NCBI GenBank assembly: GCA_019240405.1
Contig: JAFAYL010000040.1
Location: 1 to 61,632, forward strand
Direction of reading: 5' to 3'
From: Acidobacteriaceae bacterium
GTDB taxonomy: Bacteria; Acidobacteriota; Terriglobia; Bryobacterales; Bryobacteraceae
Length of the DNA: 61,632 nucleotides
Shown here: one piece after another, positions 27,652-36,080 of the stretch
Position numbering within the stretch: position 1 is the first letter of the stretch
Layout: each line of letters starts with the position of its first letter
Notes under the pieces: model-generated
Database searches by the model: none
What the model saw: only the letters and a program-made list of their open reading frames with translations
Told to the model about the DNA's origin: nothing
Made by a program: the position numbers and the translations under genes

Positions 27652-28416
27652 TTGAAAACCGATTGCAAATTTTGCGGAGGCACCGGTTGGATCGTGCAAG
27701 AGAACGAAAGTGTTCCGGTTGCGGAGCGCTGCGGGTGCATCGCCGAATCGCGTGCACAAGAACTAGAAGAGCACGCTCAAATACCGGCTAATTACCGCCG
27801 CGCCTCGTTTGAAACATTTCATTTGCCGCACGACAATCCCACCGCCCAACGTGGTTTGGCCGACGTGATGCTAGCCGTGGCGGCTTACACGCGCAATTAC
27901 CCCAAAAATTCGAAGCCGGGTCTGCTCCTGATCGGTCCGCCCGGTACAGGTAAAACTCACTTGGCCGTCGCTGCGCTCCGGATTCTTATCGCCGCAGGTC
28001 ACGAAGGCATTTTTTTTGACTATCAAAACTTACTGGAACGCATTCGTGCTGGCTATAGCGAAACGCTGGGCACTAGCAGCCGCGAGGCCTACCGTGTCGC
28101 GCTCGAAACGGAAATCCTCCTGCTCGATGATTTAGGCGCGCATCGAGTTACCGACTGGGTCGAAGACACGGTCACCGCAATTGTTACTCATCGATATAAC
28201 CATCGGAAGCCGCTCATCGCCACCACGAATCTTCCTGATCCGGATGTTTGGGGCGGCTTAACTGAAAAGTTAGGTTTGCCCGGAAGCCATTCCTACCGCA
28301 TAACGCTGGAAGACCGTGTCGGCGAACGAGCCAGGTCCCGGCTGTTCGAGATGTGTTTAGTTGTCCGGATGCCCGCGGTGGTGGATTACCGGATCAAACA
28401 GTCCGCTATTCGATAG
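27652..28416 (+). CDS. DnaC/IstB-like AAA+ ATPase with N-terminal zinc-finger
   Basis: A 254-residue protein starting with TTG. The first ~40 residues have four cysteines (CKFCGGTGW, RCGC), a likely zinc site. An AAA+ domain of the DnaC/DnaI helicase-loader type follows: Walker A LLLIGPPGTGKTHLAVAAL (~95), Walker B EILLLDDLGAHR (~155), sensor 1 LIATTNLP and the arginine-finger region DRVGERARSRLFEMC. No transposase is adjacent, so an IstB role is unlikely. A chromosomal helicase loader is the better guess. It lies 24 nt after the biotin carrier gene but has no obvious functional link to it. Confidence 0.8.
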   Translation: MKTDCKFCGGTGWIVQENESVPVAERCGCIAESRAQELEEHAQIPANYRRASFETFHLPHDNPTAQRGLADVMLAVAAYTRNYPKNSKPGLLLIGPPGTGKTHLAVAALRILIAAGHEGIFFDYQNLLERIRAGYSETLGTSSREAYRVALETEILLLDDLGAHRVTDWVEDTVTAIVTHRYNHRKPLIATTNLPDPDVWGGLTEKLGLPGSHSYRITLEDRVGERARSRLFEMCLVVRMPAVVDYRIKQSAIR

Positions 28417-28419
28417 CAA

Positions 28420-28779
28420 CTACGCCGTCGCCGACGCGCCAAAGCTTTGGACTGCCTTCTGCTCGTCATCGAAAGCCGAAAAAATAGTGTGAAGCTTCGT
28501 GATCTGCATCAAATCCTTCATTTTTCCCTGAAGGTGCAGCAGCTTAACCGAGCCGCCCTGGTTCGTCGCCGTCGTGTAAGCACCTACCAGCTCGCCCAAT
28601 CCGGCGCTGTCGACGTAACTTACACCCTGCATGTTTAAAAGAATGTTTTTCGTTCCCTGGGCCATGAGCGACCGCAGTTCGTCCCGCAAAATCCCTGTGT
28701 TTTCGCCAAGTGTAATTTTCCCGTTCAGGTCGACTACTGCCACATTTCCAAGGCGTCGAACTTTTGCCGTGAGTGCCAT
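28420..28779 (-). CDS. STAS-domain anti-sigma factor antagonist (SpoIIAA/RsbV type)
   Basis: A 119-residue single-domain protein. The STAS fold is clear: VAVVDLNGKITLGE at the start, then NILLNMQGVSYVDSAGLGELVGAY, where the serine of DSAG (Ser58) is the usual phosphorylation site. Unphosphorylated antagonists of this type bind an anti-sigma kinase and free a sigma factor. It has a strong ribosome-binding site (AAGGAG, 6 nt before ATG). No anti-sigma kinase or phosphatase gene is nearby, so its partner is encoded elsewhere. It is convergent with the DnaC-like gene, with three bases between stops. Confidence 0.9.
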   Translation of the reverse strand: MALTAKVRRLGNVAVVDLNGKITLGENTGILRDELRSLMAQGTKNILLNMQGVSYVDSAGLGELVGAYTTATNQGGSVKLLHLQGKMKDLMQITKLHTIFSAFDDEQKAVQSFGASATA

Positions 28780-28898
28780 TTTCGAGCTCCTTCGACTTAT
28801 CTAAATGAGAGCGCTTTATTCTATCCCATTTCGATCCGCTCTTGTAACGGTTTTGCAGCGTTAGCAGTACTCTTACCGGGACCGCTAAACTACTAGAA

Positions 28899-30491
28899 AT
28901 GAAACTTGGTGTAGACTTCGGGACGAATCGGATTGTGGTCGCCGCGGCCGACCGCGGGAATTATCCGCTCGTCTCCTTTGACGCTCCGGACGGAACCACC
29001 GCTGACTGGTTTCCCTCGCTTATCGCACTGCGAGCCGGGGACAAAGATAATCTTCGCTATGGCTGGGACGCATGGGAAACGCAAGTTGACGATTCCTGGA
29101 TCGTTGTCCGTTCAATAAAACGCTTTTTGGAGCAAGTCGGTCCGGAAACAAGCCTCGATTTGGGCGAACAGCAGGTGAAGATCGCTGACCTGCTAAACGG
29201 GCTTTCACGAGCTTTACTTGGAGCAATTCAAGAGAATTCGAACTTGAAACTCGCTCCAGGTGAACCGCTCCAGGTTGTACTCGGTGTTCCGGCTCATGCC
29301 AATACTAACCAGCGCTTCCTCACCGTGGAAGCCTTTCGGAGTGCTGGGTTCGAAGTGCTTGGACTGTTGAACGAGCCCAGCGCCGCCAGCATCGAGTTCG
29401 GGCACCGCCAGCGCCAAAGCAAGGTAAACCAGGAAACCATTCTGGTCTACGATCTGGGTGGTGGAACTTTCGATGCATCATTGGTGACGGTCGATGAGAA
29501 GATTCATCATGTAATCGCCTCTGAAGGAATTCCAACCCTAGGCGGTGATGATTTCGACCAGATTCTCGCGGATCTCGCGTTGGACGCGCTCGGCGTATCG
29601 GAATCAGCTCGGGAGAAGATCCCTGCGGGTGCTTGGTTTCGGCTAGTGGATGAATGCCGCATCAAGAAAGAGTCGCTGCATCCCAATTCGCGCCGCGTCG
29701 GTCTGGATTTCGAACAAATCAATCCGGCTTGGGGAAGCGTCCAAGTCTCCGTTGCCGCGTTCTACGAGGCAGCCCGGCCGCTTGTCGAAGAGACCGTGAG
29801 CGTCGCCGAAGATTTGCTCTCGAAATACAAAGCCGATCAATTCGAAGCTTTATATCTCACCGGCGGAGGCAGTGAGCTTCCACTCATCGCGCGTGTGTTG
29901 CGGGAGCGATTTGGCCGCCGGGTTCGCCGCTCTGCTTATACGCGCTCGGCCACCGCAATTGGGCTTGCGATTCAAGCAGATCAGCCGGAGACGTACCGCG
30001 TGCATGAGCGATTCACACGCTTTTTCGGGGTGTGGCGCGAAGCAGATTCGGGATCGCGGATCATCTTCGATCCGCTCTTCGAAAAGGGTACTCCGCTCCC
30101 GTCGACTGGCGGCCGAGCGCTAAAGACTCGTCGCGTCTACCGCCCGGTGCACAACATCGGACACTTTCGTTTTCTGGAGTGCAGCCATCGCGCGGAAGAT
30201 GGAGCGCCGACCGGCGACATCACGCTCTGGGATGAAATACGCTTCCCCTTTGATCCCACTTTGAACGCCAAGAGCGAGCTCAGCTCGGTTCCAGTAATGC
30301 ATGCCCAGGATCTTCCTCCAGAACAGATCGCCGAAGTGTATGAATGCGATGCGGGAGGATCGATTCGCGTGACAATCGCCAACGAGTCTGCGGGGTATTC
30401 GCGCACGTACCCTCTCGGCCGCTGGTCGCTGGATACAAAATCTGTCAAACCCGGGCGGGGCCGAAAGAAAGTGTCAGCGGCCTCGAGTTAG
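28899..30491 (+). CDS. Hsp70-family protein (DnaK-like ATPase with atypical C-terminus)
   Basis: A 530-residue protein. The N-terminal ~370 residues are an actin-fold Hsp70 ATPase: LGVDFGTNRIVVAAAD (phosphate 1), LNEPSAASIEFG, VYDLGGGTFDASLV (phosphate 2) and LYLTGGGSELPLIARVL (adenosine). The last ~160 residues are beta-rich (FFGVWREADSG, GHFRFLECSHR, GSIRVTIANES). They do not show the usual DnaK substrate-binding block or alpha-helical lid. It is therefore not the main DnaK, and no grpE or dnaJ lies beside it. It stands alone between the STAS gene (divergent) and a TIM-barrel gene. Role unknown. Confidence 0.8.
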   Translation: MKLGVDFGTNRIVVAAADRGNYPLVSFDAPDGTTADWFPSLIALRAGDKDNLRYGWDAWETQVDDSWIVVRSIKRFLEQVGPETSLDLGEQQVKIADLLNGLSRALLGAIQENSNLKLAPGEPLQVVLGVPAHANTNQRFLTVEAFRSAGFEVLGLLNEPSAASIEFGHRQRQSKVNQETILVYDLGGGTFDASLVTVDEKIHHVIASEGIPTLGGDDFDQILADLALDALGVSESAREKIPAGAWFRLVDECRIKKESLHPNSRRVGLDFEQINPAWGSVQVSVAAFYEAARPLVEETVSVAEDLLSKYKADQFEALYLTGGGSELPLIARVLRERFGRRVRRSAYTRSATAIGLAIQADQPETYRVHERFTRFFGVWREADSGSRIIFDPLFEKGTPLPSTGGRALKTRRVYRPVHNIGHFRFLECSHRAEDGAPTGDITLWDEIRFPFDPTLNAKSELSSVPVMHAQDLPPEQIAEVYECDAGGSIRVTIANESAGYSRTYPLGRWSLDTKSVKPGRGRKKVSAASS

Positions 30492-30580
30492 GCTGAACCA
30501 GGTTCACCTCGTGGGAACGAACCCGCCCTTGTGTAACACAACGTAGTCCCGCGTTATGCTCCCAAATAGCGAGTCCGAAT

Positions 30581-31483
30581 ATGAATCGAAGAACGTTTTC
30601 TCGCAATCTGGCCGGTGCCGCGTTTAGCGCAGCAGGAATCGAGGCAAAACAGGGAGTAGCCGCGCCTAGTAGCGAGTCCAGCGCGCCTTACGGACTCTCA
30701 GTAATGCTTTGGACCGTCTTTAGAAATCTGCCGTTCGAGCAGCGTCTTGCCAGAGTCGCAGAGGCGGGCTACAAAAATGTCGAGCTTGTCGGCGAATACA
30801 AAAAATGGTCCGAAGCGGATTTTAAACGCGCCAATGCCAAGCGCAAGGAGCTTGGCATCAGCTTTGATACCACAGCGGGCCTGAATCACGCGGTCGGCAA
30901 CCCGGCCGATCGCCAAGCCATGCTCTCTGATATCAGAAACGAGCTGCCTATTATGGAGAAGATCGATTGTCCCGCGGTCATTGTCATGTCTGGCAATGTG
31001 ATTCCTGGCCTGTCTCGCGAACAACAGCATCAAAGCTGTATTGAAGGCTTGAAACGCGCTGCCTCGCTGATTGAAGGCAAGCAGATAAGCGGTCAACCAG
31101 TGAGGTTGCTTCTCGAAAACATCGATCCGGAGGAGAATCCCCGATACTACCTGACCTCAGTAGCCGAAGGGTTTGAAATTATCCGCGCCGTCAATCATCC
31201 CCAGGTCCGGTTTCTGTATGACTTTTTTCACGAACAGATCGCGGAAGGCAATCTGATGGAGAAGCTGGAGAAAAATATTGAGTACACGGGATTGGTGCAC
31301 ATTGCCGATGTGCCAGGCCGGCACGCGCCCGGCACCGGCGAAATCAATTACGCCAATATCTATCGCAAACTGGCAGAGCTCAATTACAATCGCATCGTTG
31401 CTATGGAATTTATTCCTCTCGGTGATCCGGTTGCCGAGTTGCGTCAAGCGCGAGAAGCGGCCTTAGGCGTACGGCGCGTTTAA
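30581..31483 (+). CDS. Exported TIM-barrel protein (hydroxypyruvate isomerase-like)
   Basis: A 300-residue protein. The first ~30 residues (MNRRTFSRNLAGAAFSAAG) look like a Tat signal. The rest is an AP-endonuclease-2/xylose-isomerase-like barrel: FEQRLARVAEAGYKNVELVGEY near the start, RLLLENIDPEEN in the middle, VRFLYDFFHEQIAEGN and TGLVHIADVPGRHAPGTGEINYANIY at the end. The metal-ligand residues (Glu in LLLENID, Asp/His in YDFFHEQ, the E of GTGEINY) agree with hydroxypyruvate isomerase. Such Tat-linked TIM-barrel genes are common in Acidobacteria and Planctomycetes. The natural substrate is not known. No sugar operon surrounds it. Confidence 0.8.
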   Translation: MNRRTFSRNLAGAAFSAAGIEAKQGVAAPSSESSAPYGLSVMLWTVFRNLPFEQRLARVAEAGYKNVELVGEYKKWSEADFKRANAKRKELGISFDTTAGLNHAVGNPADRQAMLSDIRNELPIMEKIDCPAVIVMSGNVIPGLSREQQHQSCIEGLKRAASLIEGKQISGQPVRLLLENIDPEENPRYYLTSVAEGFEIIRAVNHPQVRFLYDFFHEQIAEGNLMEKLEKNIEYTGLVHIADVPGRHAPGTGEINYANIYRKLAELNYNRIVAMEFIPLGDPVAELRQAREAALGVRRV

Positions 31484-31582
31484 TTCGCGATTTACCTTCA
31501 GTGAACGCGATGCAAAAGGATTGCCGTGCTATCGCAATCGCCTTCTAGTTTCAGGTCGAGGCGTTTAACTGCCTGAAATAAC

Positions 31583-31658
31583 TGGAGCCACCCGCCGGGA
31601 TCGAACCGGCGACCTGCTGATTACGAATCAGCCGCTCTACCATCTGAGCTAGGGTGGC
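31583..31658 (-). tRNA. tRNA-Thr (anticodon CGT)
   Basis: Read on the minus strand, a full cloverleaf forms. It has a 7-bp acceptor GCCACCC/GGGTGGC, a D-stem GCTC/GAGC, an anticodon stem GCTGA/TCAGC with loop TTCGTAA (CGT, threonine), a T-arm GCCGG/CCGGC with TTCGATC, discriminator T and an encoded CCA. A possible weak terminator stem TTTCAGG/CCTGAAA lies just downstream at 31549-31578. Confidence 0.95.
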
Positions 31659-31703
31659 TTGAAACTTTCCTCAGTTTAGCTCATCATTTGAACTTTCAGC
31701 CAA

Positions 31704-32495
31704 ATGCCCGAATTGCCGGAAGTTGAAACCGTTGTCCGTTCTCTCCGTCCGCATCTCGTCGGACAAACCGTTCGATGCGCGCAATTCTACTCGCGGCTTG
31801 TCACGCGCGGAAGTCGTGCTCATGCGGCCCGCTCACTGGCCGGAGCCGTAATTCTTGGCATTCGCCGGCGCGGCAAACAAATCTTTTTTGATCTCGATCG
31901 CGGGCTTCTTTACATTCACCTCGGCATGACGGGCAAACTGCTTTGGAATACCACGCCAGGCAAGCACGCGCGCGCCAAGCTCGAGCTCGATAACGGCACG
32001 CTCATTTATGACGACCCGCGGCAGTTCGGTCGTGTTGAATTCTTCAAGCAGCTTCCGCCAGCTCTCAACCGCCTGGGACCTGACGCGCTGGACATCCCGT
32101 TCGAGAATTTCTACGCACGCTTAAAGCAGCATCGCGGGCAGGTTAAACCGCTGCTGCTCAATCAGTGTTTCTTGAGCGGCCTCGGAAACATCTACATAGA
32201 CGAAATCCTGTTCGCGGCTCGCATTCACCCGCGTGCGCCCGTCGCTCGTTTCTCGAAGAAACGCGCCCAAATCTTACATAAGCATCTCGGTGAAATCCTT
32301 CAGCTCGCGATTCGACATCGCGGCTCATCCATTTCTGACTACGTCGACGGAGCTGGAGACCGTGGCGCATTTCAGCAACTACATCAGGTTTATGGCCGAG
32401 CGGGCGAGCGCTGCCCGAATTGCGCGACAAAGATCCACCGCATCGTGATCGGGCAGCGCGGAACGCACTATTGTCCTCGTTGCCAGCGCAGTTGA
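31704..32495 (+). CDS. mutM: Formamidopyrimidine-DNA glycosylase
   Basis: MutM/Fpg removes 8-oxoguanine and other oxidised purines and cleaves the abasic site. The 263-residue product starts with the catalytic PELPEVETVVRSL (Pro1/Glu2). It has HLGMTGKL and DDPRQFGR in the middle, the helix-two-turn-helix (QCFLSGLGNIYIDEILF) and a C-terminal zinc finger CPNC...CPRCQ, all intact. It is convergent with folP; the two genes overlap by 28 bp. Confidence 0.97.
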   Translation: MPELPEVETVVRSLRPHLVGQTVRCAQFYSRLVTRGSRAHAARSLAGAVILGIRRRGKQIFFDLDRGLLYIHLGMTGKLLWNTTPGKHARAKLELDNGTLIYDDPRQFGRVEFFKQLPPALNRLGPDALDIPFENFYARLKQHRGQVKPLLLNQCFLSGLGNIYIDEILFAARIHPRAPVARFSKKRAQILHKHLGEILQLAIRHRGSSISDYVDGAGDRGAFQQLHQVYGRAGERCPNCATKIHRIVIGQRGTHYCPRCQRS

Positions 32496-33358
32496 GGAGC
32501 AGCCGTTTCCATTTCGCTATAGTCCGACTGGCGGATCGCGTCCACCACCTCGACCACGCTCTTCATTGCTTTTACATCGTGTACTCGCACTAAATGCGCG
32601 CCGTTCAAAATGCTCGCCGCAACCGCCCCCGCAGTTGCAAACTCGGTCAATGTTTCGTCTTCCTTCTTGAGAAATAACTTTCGAGAGGGCCCGACTAGAA
32701 CCGGCAAATCGAAGGATCGCAGCACGCTCAAATTAGCGAGAATTTCCGAGTTCTGTTCGCGCCGCTTACCGAATCCCAGGCCCGGGTCGATTACGATCTG
32801 ATGCTTCTGAACGCCAATTTGCCGCGCCCTGTGCAGCGCCGCTTCCAAATCAATGGTTATCGACCGCATGAGGTCCTTAATCGGCGGGAGTTTGGCCCAT
32901 GTCTCAGGCGTCCCCCGCATATGATTGATGATCAGACCTGCATCGTACTTGGTCACCACCCGGGGCAACTGCAAGTCAAGAAGAATCCCGCTCGGATCAT
33001 TAATGATCTCCGCCCCGTGCTCCAGCGCTTTTTCGGCGACCCCCGATTTGTACGTATCCACGGAAATCGGGATCGCAAGTTTACCCCTCAAGCGCTTGAG
33101 CAAGGGAATCAACCGCCTCAGCTCTTCCGCTTCGGAAATTCGCTGCGAGCCGGGACGCGTCGACTCGGCGCCTATATCGAGTATGTCCGCCCCTTCGTCC
33201 TCCAACTCGATTGCTCGCGCAAACGCACGATCAGGGTCGGAATATTTCCCGCCATCCGAAAACGAATCCGGGGTGGCGTTCAAAACGCCAACCAGCAGTG
33301 TCCGGTCGCCTAGCGTGATTTCGCGCTGCTTGAGCTTCCATTGGTAGCGTTTCTGCAT
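32468..33358 (-). CDS. folP: Dihydropteroate synthase
   Basis: FolP joins p-aminobenzoate to the pterin diphosphate in folate synthesis and is the sulfonamide target. The 296-residue TIM-barrel shows VGVLNATPDSFSDGG, ADILDIGAESTRPGSQ, the ISVDTYKSGVAEKAL strand, NDPSG, IINHMRGTPETW, IVIDPGLGFGKR and a final VRVHDVKAMKSVV. All family motifs are present. The protein has no appended HPPK domain. It diverges from the EamA transporter with 9 bp between starts, and its 3' end overlaps mutM. Confidence 0.96.
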   Translation of the reverse strand: MQKRYQWKLKQREITLGDRTLLVGVLNATPDSFSDGGKYSDPDRAFARAIELEDEGADILDIGAESTRPGSQRISEAEELRRLIPLLKRLRGKLAIPISVDTYKSGVAEKALEHGAEIINDPSGILLDLQLPRVVTKYDAGLIINHMRGTPETWAKLPPIKDLMRSITIDLEAALHRARQIGVQKHQIVIDPGLGFGKRREQNSEILANLSVLRSFDLPVLVGPSRKLFLKKEDETLTEFATAGAVAASILNGAHLVRVHDVKAMKSVVEVVDAIRQSDYSEMETAAPQLRWQRGQ

Positions 33359-33367
33359 CTCTAGATT

Positions 33368-34282
33368 ATGAGTGTGCCAGAAACCTCCGCCGCACGAATG
33401 ACTTATCCCGTCAGAACGATTGCGGCTTTCGCTGCAATTTATCTCCTGTGGGGTTCCACTTATCTTGCGATTCGGATTGCGGTCGAAACAGTGCCGCCGC
33501 TTTTCGCCGCCGGAGTTCGCTTCATGCTAGCCGGGTTGCTGGTTTACGCTTGGCGCCGGTGGCGAGGCGATCCTGCCCCTTCCCGCGATGAATGGAGGAA
33601 TTTATGGCTGGTTGGCGCGCTCCTGTTTCTGGGTGGATATAGCGGGTTGTTCTGGGCGGAAAAAAGCGTACCCTCCGGAATCGCTTCCGTGCTGATCGCC
33701 ATGGTTCCCGTGTGGATCGTGATCTTAGAAACGGTCATCTTGCGCGTGCAACGCTTGACATTCCTCACAGCTCTCGCCGTGATTCTGGGGCTCGTTGGGG
33801 TTGCCGCGATTGCTCGGGGACGTAATCATGGTCAAAGCGCCAGCTTAATCGCCTGTGCAGCAATTCTCGGTTCCGGCATTTCGTGGTCAGTAGGTACGGT
33901 CATCTCAAAACGGATTCGGCTTCCGGAATCGAAAGCTATCAGCGCCGGCGCGCAAATGATCTGTGGTGGAGCGTTATTGCTGGTATGCGCTCTGTTGACG
34001 GGCGAATTCAATCCGCTTCCACAGATTCCGATTCGCGCAACATTCGCCATCATCTATCTGACCGTTGCTGGCTCCCTGGTTGCGTTTACAGCCTACTTCT
34101 GGCTTCTCCATCGAATGTCTTCTGTAAAGGTAACGAGCTATGCGTATGTGAATCCTGTTGTGGCTCTTGCAATCGGGTACTGGCTGGGCGGCGAAGAAAT
34201 TCATGCGAACACATTTCTCGGATCCGCTCTCGTTCTCGTAAGCGTGGTGGTGATCCTCACGAAAGTAAGCGACAAGCGTTGA
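33368..34282 (+). CDS. EamA/DMT-family permease
   Basis: A 304-residue inner-membrane protein with ten predicted helices in two EamA repeats. The first begins TIAAFAAIYLLWGSTYLAIRIAVETVPPLFAAGVRFMLAGLLVY, a typical YedA-like opening. The second contains GTVISKRIRLPES and ends YAYVNPVVALAIGYWLGGEEI and LVLVSVVVILT. These carriers export amino acids or other metabolites. The substrate is not predictable. It is followed 24 bp later by a small secreted-protein gene. Confidence 0.87.
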   Translation: MSVPETSAARMTYPVRTIAAFAAIYLLWGSTYLAIRIAVETVPPLFAAGVRFMLAGLLVYAWRRWRGDPAPSRDEWRNLWLVGALLFLGGYSGLFWAEKSVPSGIASVLIAMVPVWIVILETVILRVQRLTFLTALAVILGLVGVAAIARGRNHGQSASLIACAAILGSGISWSVGTVISKRIRLPESKAISAGAQMICGGALLLVCALLTGEFNPLPQIPIRATFAIIYLTVAGSLVAFTAYFWLLHRMSSVKVTSYAYVNPVVALAIGYWLGGEEIHANTFLGSALVLVSVVVILTKVSDKR

Positions 34283-34306
34283 GAATGTTTCTGATCGTGC
34301 GCGATC

Positions 34307-34834
34307 ATGATCATCGTGAGACTCTACGTTACCGCTCTGCTATTTGTCGTATCGCTAATCAGTCAAGCCGGCCAGGGCCATAAGACGGCTGATCCTCGCT
34401 ATGCTCCTTTGTGGTTGTATCAAGGCTCCTGGAACGTAAGCCGCCAGGGGGCCGATCCAAAAGCAAAACCGGATCGCCTGGTGAACGAATGTGCGTTGTT
34501 GGGTGAATATTTTGCTTGCGCCCAAAATGTAAACGGCAAGCCTGGCTCTCTAATCATCTTCCTTCCTGCCGAAAAATCGGGAAGCTACTACACTCAATCC
34601 ATAACCACGGAAGGCCGCGCGACGGGCCGCGCCGATTTGGAGATCTCAGGAGACCACTGGACTTATCTGAGCCGTTGGCCGCAAGGTGACGGAAAGATTA
34701 CTTATTACAGGACCACGAATATATTTACTGGCAAGGACCGCATTCATTTTGAACAAGCAGAGTCTCCAGACAACGCAAAATGGACCGTAACGGGTTCAGG
34801 CGATGAACTGCGTGTTAGTTCTCGGCAACCTTAA
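34307..34834 (+). CDS. Small secreted protein of unknown function
   Basis: A 175-residue protein with a hydrophobic N-terminal segment (YVTALLFVVSLISQA) that looks like a cleaved signal. The rest is beta-rich, with GSWNVSRQGADPKAKPDRLVNEC, YFACAQNVNGKPGSLIIF and TYYRTTNIFTG, resembling the lipocalin-like DUF1579-type proteins common in this phylum. Two cysteines (in NECALL and FACAQ) may form a disulfide. I cannot name a function. Confidence 0.7.
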   Translation: MIIVRLYVTALLFVVSLISQAGQGHKTADPRYAPLWLYQGSWNVSRQGADPKAKPDRLVNECALLGEYFACAQNVNGKPGSLIIFLPAEKSGSYYTQSITTEGRATGRADLEISGDHWTYLSRWPQGDGKITYYRTTNIFTGKDRIHFEQAESPDNAKWTVTGSGDELRVSSRQP

Positions 34835-34904
34835 AGTAAATCTATTAGAAACGTAATTATCCTTCGGAATTATCGGTAAATAGTACTTCTATTACTTGCG
34901 AGGG

Positions 34905-34933
34905 TTGCAGATCCCGTCGGTGTGGCTTATAAC
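34905..34933 (+). promoter_or_regulatory. Sigma-70-type promoter of tRNA-Cys
   Basis: TTGCAG and TATAAC are separated by 17 bp, with the expected start ~28 bp upstream of the mature tRNA. The position and near-consensus boxes make this a credible promoter. Confidence 0.6.
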
Positions 34934-34961
34934 AAAATTGAACAAACTATTTCCACTAAAA

Positions 34962-35037
34962 GGCGCGGTAGCCAAGTGGGAAGGCAGGGGTCCGCAAAAC
35001 CTTTTTCGGATGGTTCGACTCCATCCCCGCGCCTCCA
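34962..35037 (+). tRNA. tRNA-Cys (anticodon GCA)
   Basis: The acceptor stem GGCGCGG pairs with CCGCGCC. The anticodon stem GGGGT/ACCTT contains two G-T pairs, and the loop CCGCAAA gives anticodon GCA (cysteine). The T-arm GATGG/CCATC has loop TTCGACT. Discriminator T and an encoded CCA complete it. A short D-arm with AAGTGGGAAGG is usual for tRNA-Cys. Confidence 0.92.
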
Positions 35038-35083
35038 GCCTAAGCAGTATTCTTCGACGTCTTACATCAACTGAATAGGGATA

Positions 35084-35106
35084 TCCCTCCGCCAGGGAAA
35101 TCTTTT
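35084..35106 (+). terminator. Weak terminator after tRNA-Cys
   Basis: A 5-bp stem TCCCT/AGGGA with a CCGCC loop is followed by AATCTTTT. It lies 46 bp after the tRNA. The stem is short, so confidence is low. Confidence 0.35.
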
Positions 35107-35127
35107 GATAGGTCTGCCAAGCCCTAT

Positions 35128-35964
35128 TTATTTCAAGGGTTTCTCAGTAACTGCCCCCCGCCGAATCGTTAAGTTCGTGTTGTAATCGGGATGCTCGAAA
35201 TCGTGCAAGATGTAGATTTGATCATTCCACGCTTGCGGGTGAGGGCGCATTCCACGGAGCAAATGGATGGGGCTCAACTTCATCGTGTTGTGTTCCTCGT
35301 TGAACTCACTAATCGCGCGCAGCTCGCCGACGTAAGGATTATGGCAGGCCCACTCAGGATACATAATGTCATCGAAGTAGCAATACACCCGCGGTAAGCG
35401 CCGACTCGATTCAGTATCGAAAATGTTAAAGGCTGATTTGGTGGATGAGTAGTAATCAAGATCGAAGGCTATGAAGCCGACCGGCGGAATGGAAGAAGCT
35501 GTTTCAGGAATGGTGTTGCTCACCTCGCCTAGGACCAAATGTGTATTCGCGCCCAGGCGTCGTCGAAGTTTTTCGGCGTCCATTCTGTAGAAACCGCGCT
35601 GCCAGACGTGCGGTAAATCTCGAAAGTCTGAGGCCTGCGGCATACCGATGCCCGAATCAAATCCGTACACAATAATTTGAACCCCGATTTCAGCGGAAAT
35701 CTTCTCCGAGATGTTCTCTAATGCGAGAAGCCCGTTTCCCCCTGCGACCCCGAATTCAATCGCGGACATCATCTTCAGACCGAGCGCCCTTGCCTGCTGC
35801 GCAGCATTCCAGACGCCATACGCATATGGCGGGCGCGACCAGAGTTCGAACGCCGTCCTCATCTCAGCGGAACCAAATGGAATCCGCCGCAATATCGCAC
35901 GTGTTTCCGGAACAGCTGTCAGGTACCGGAGAACCGTATTGAAAACCCGTCTCATTTCTCGCAA
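35128..35964 (-). CDS. Putative SAM-dependent methyltransferase-like protein
   Basis: A 278-residue soluble protein. A possible SAM-binding motif I reads AIEFGVAGGNGLLALENI (~70), followed by IIVYGFDSGIGMP as in TylF/MacO-type methyltransferases. PPVGFIAFDLDYYSSTKSAF could be the acidic metal-binding strand, and YCYFDDI follows. These agree with a Mg2+-dependent O-methyltransferase fold, though the family match is loose. Genes of this kind occur next to polysaccharide or secondary-metabolite clusters; here it is isolated between tRNA-Cys and an unrecognised membrane-protein gene on the same strand. Confidence 0.55.
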   Translation of the reverse strand: MREMRRVFNTVLRYLTAVPETRAILRRIPFGSAEMRTAFELWSRPPYAYGVWNAAQQARALGLKMMSAIEFGVAGGNGLLALENISEKISAEIGVQIIVYGFDSGIGMPQASDFRDLPHVWQRGFYRMDAEKLRRRLGANTHLVLGEVSNTIPETASSIPPVGFIAFDLDYYSSTKSAFNIFDTESSRRLPRVYCYFDDIMYPEWACHNPYVGELRAISEFNEEHNTMKLSPIHLLRGMRPHPQAWNDQIYILHDFEHPDYNTNLTIRRGAVTEKPLK

Positions 35965-36080
35965 GATTGTAGCCTAAGGGCGGCGATTCTCTTGGTGCGC
36001 TATCCTCACAACGCATCAGCGCGGTTACCCTGGATTTTTCCGGGCAGCAGCGAATCTACCCGAAGTCTTATGCCCGGCTC

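Noticed and set aside
27652-28416. DnaC/IstB-like gene as part of an insertion sequence
   Set aside because: No transposase or inverted repeats lie beside it. Codon use matches its neighbours, so a helicase-loader role is more likely.
31549-31578. Stem TTTCAGG/CCTGAAA after tRNA-Thr as a definite terminator
   Set aside because: The loop is long (16 nt) and no T-run follows on the minus strand. Kept only as a note in the tRNA entry.
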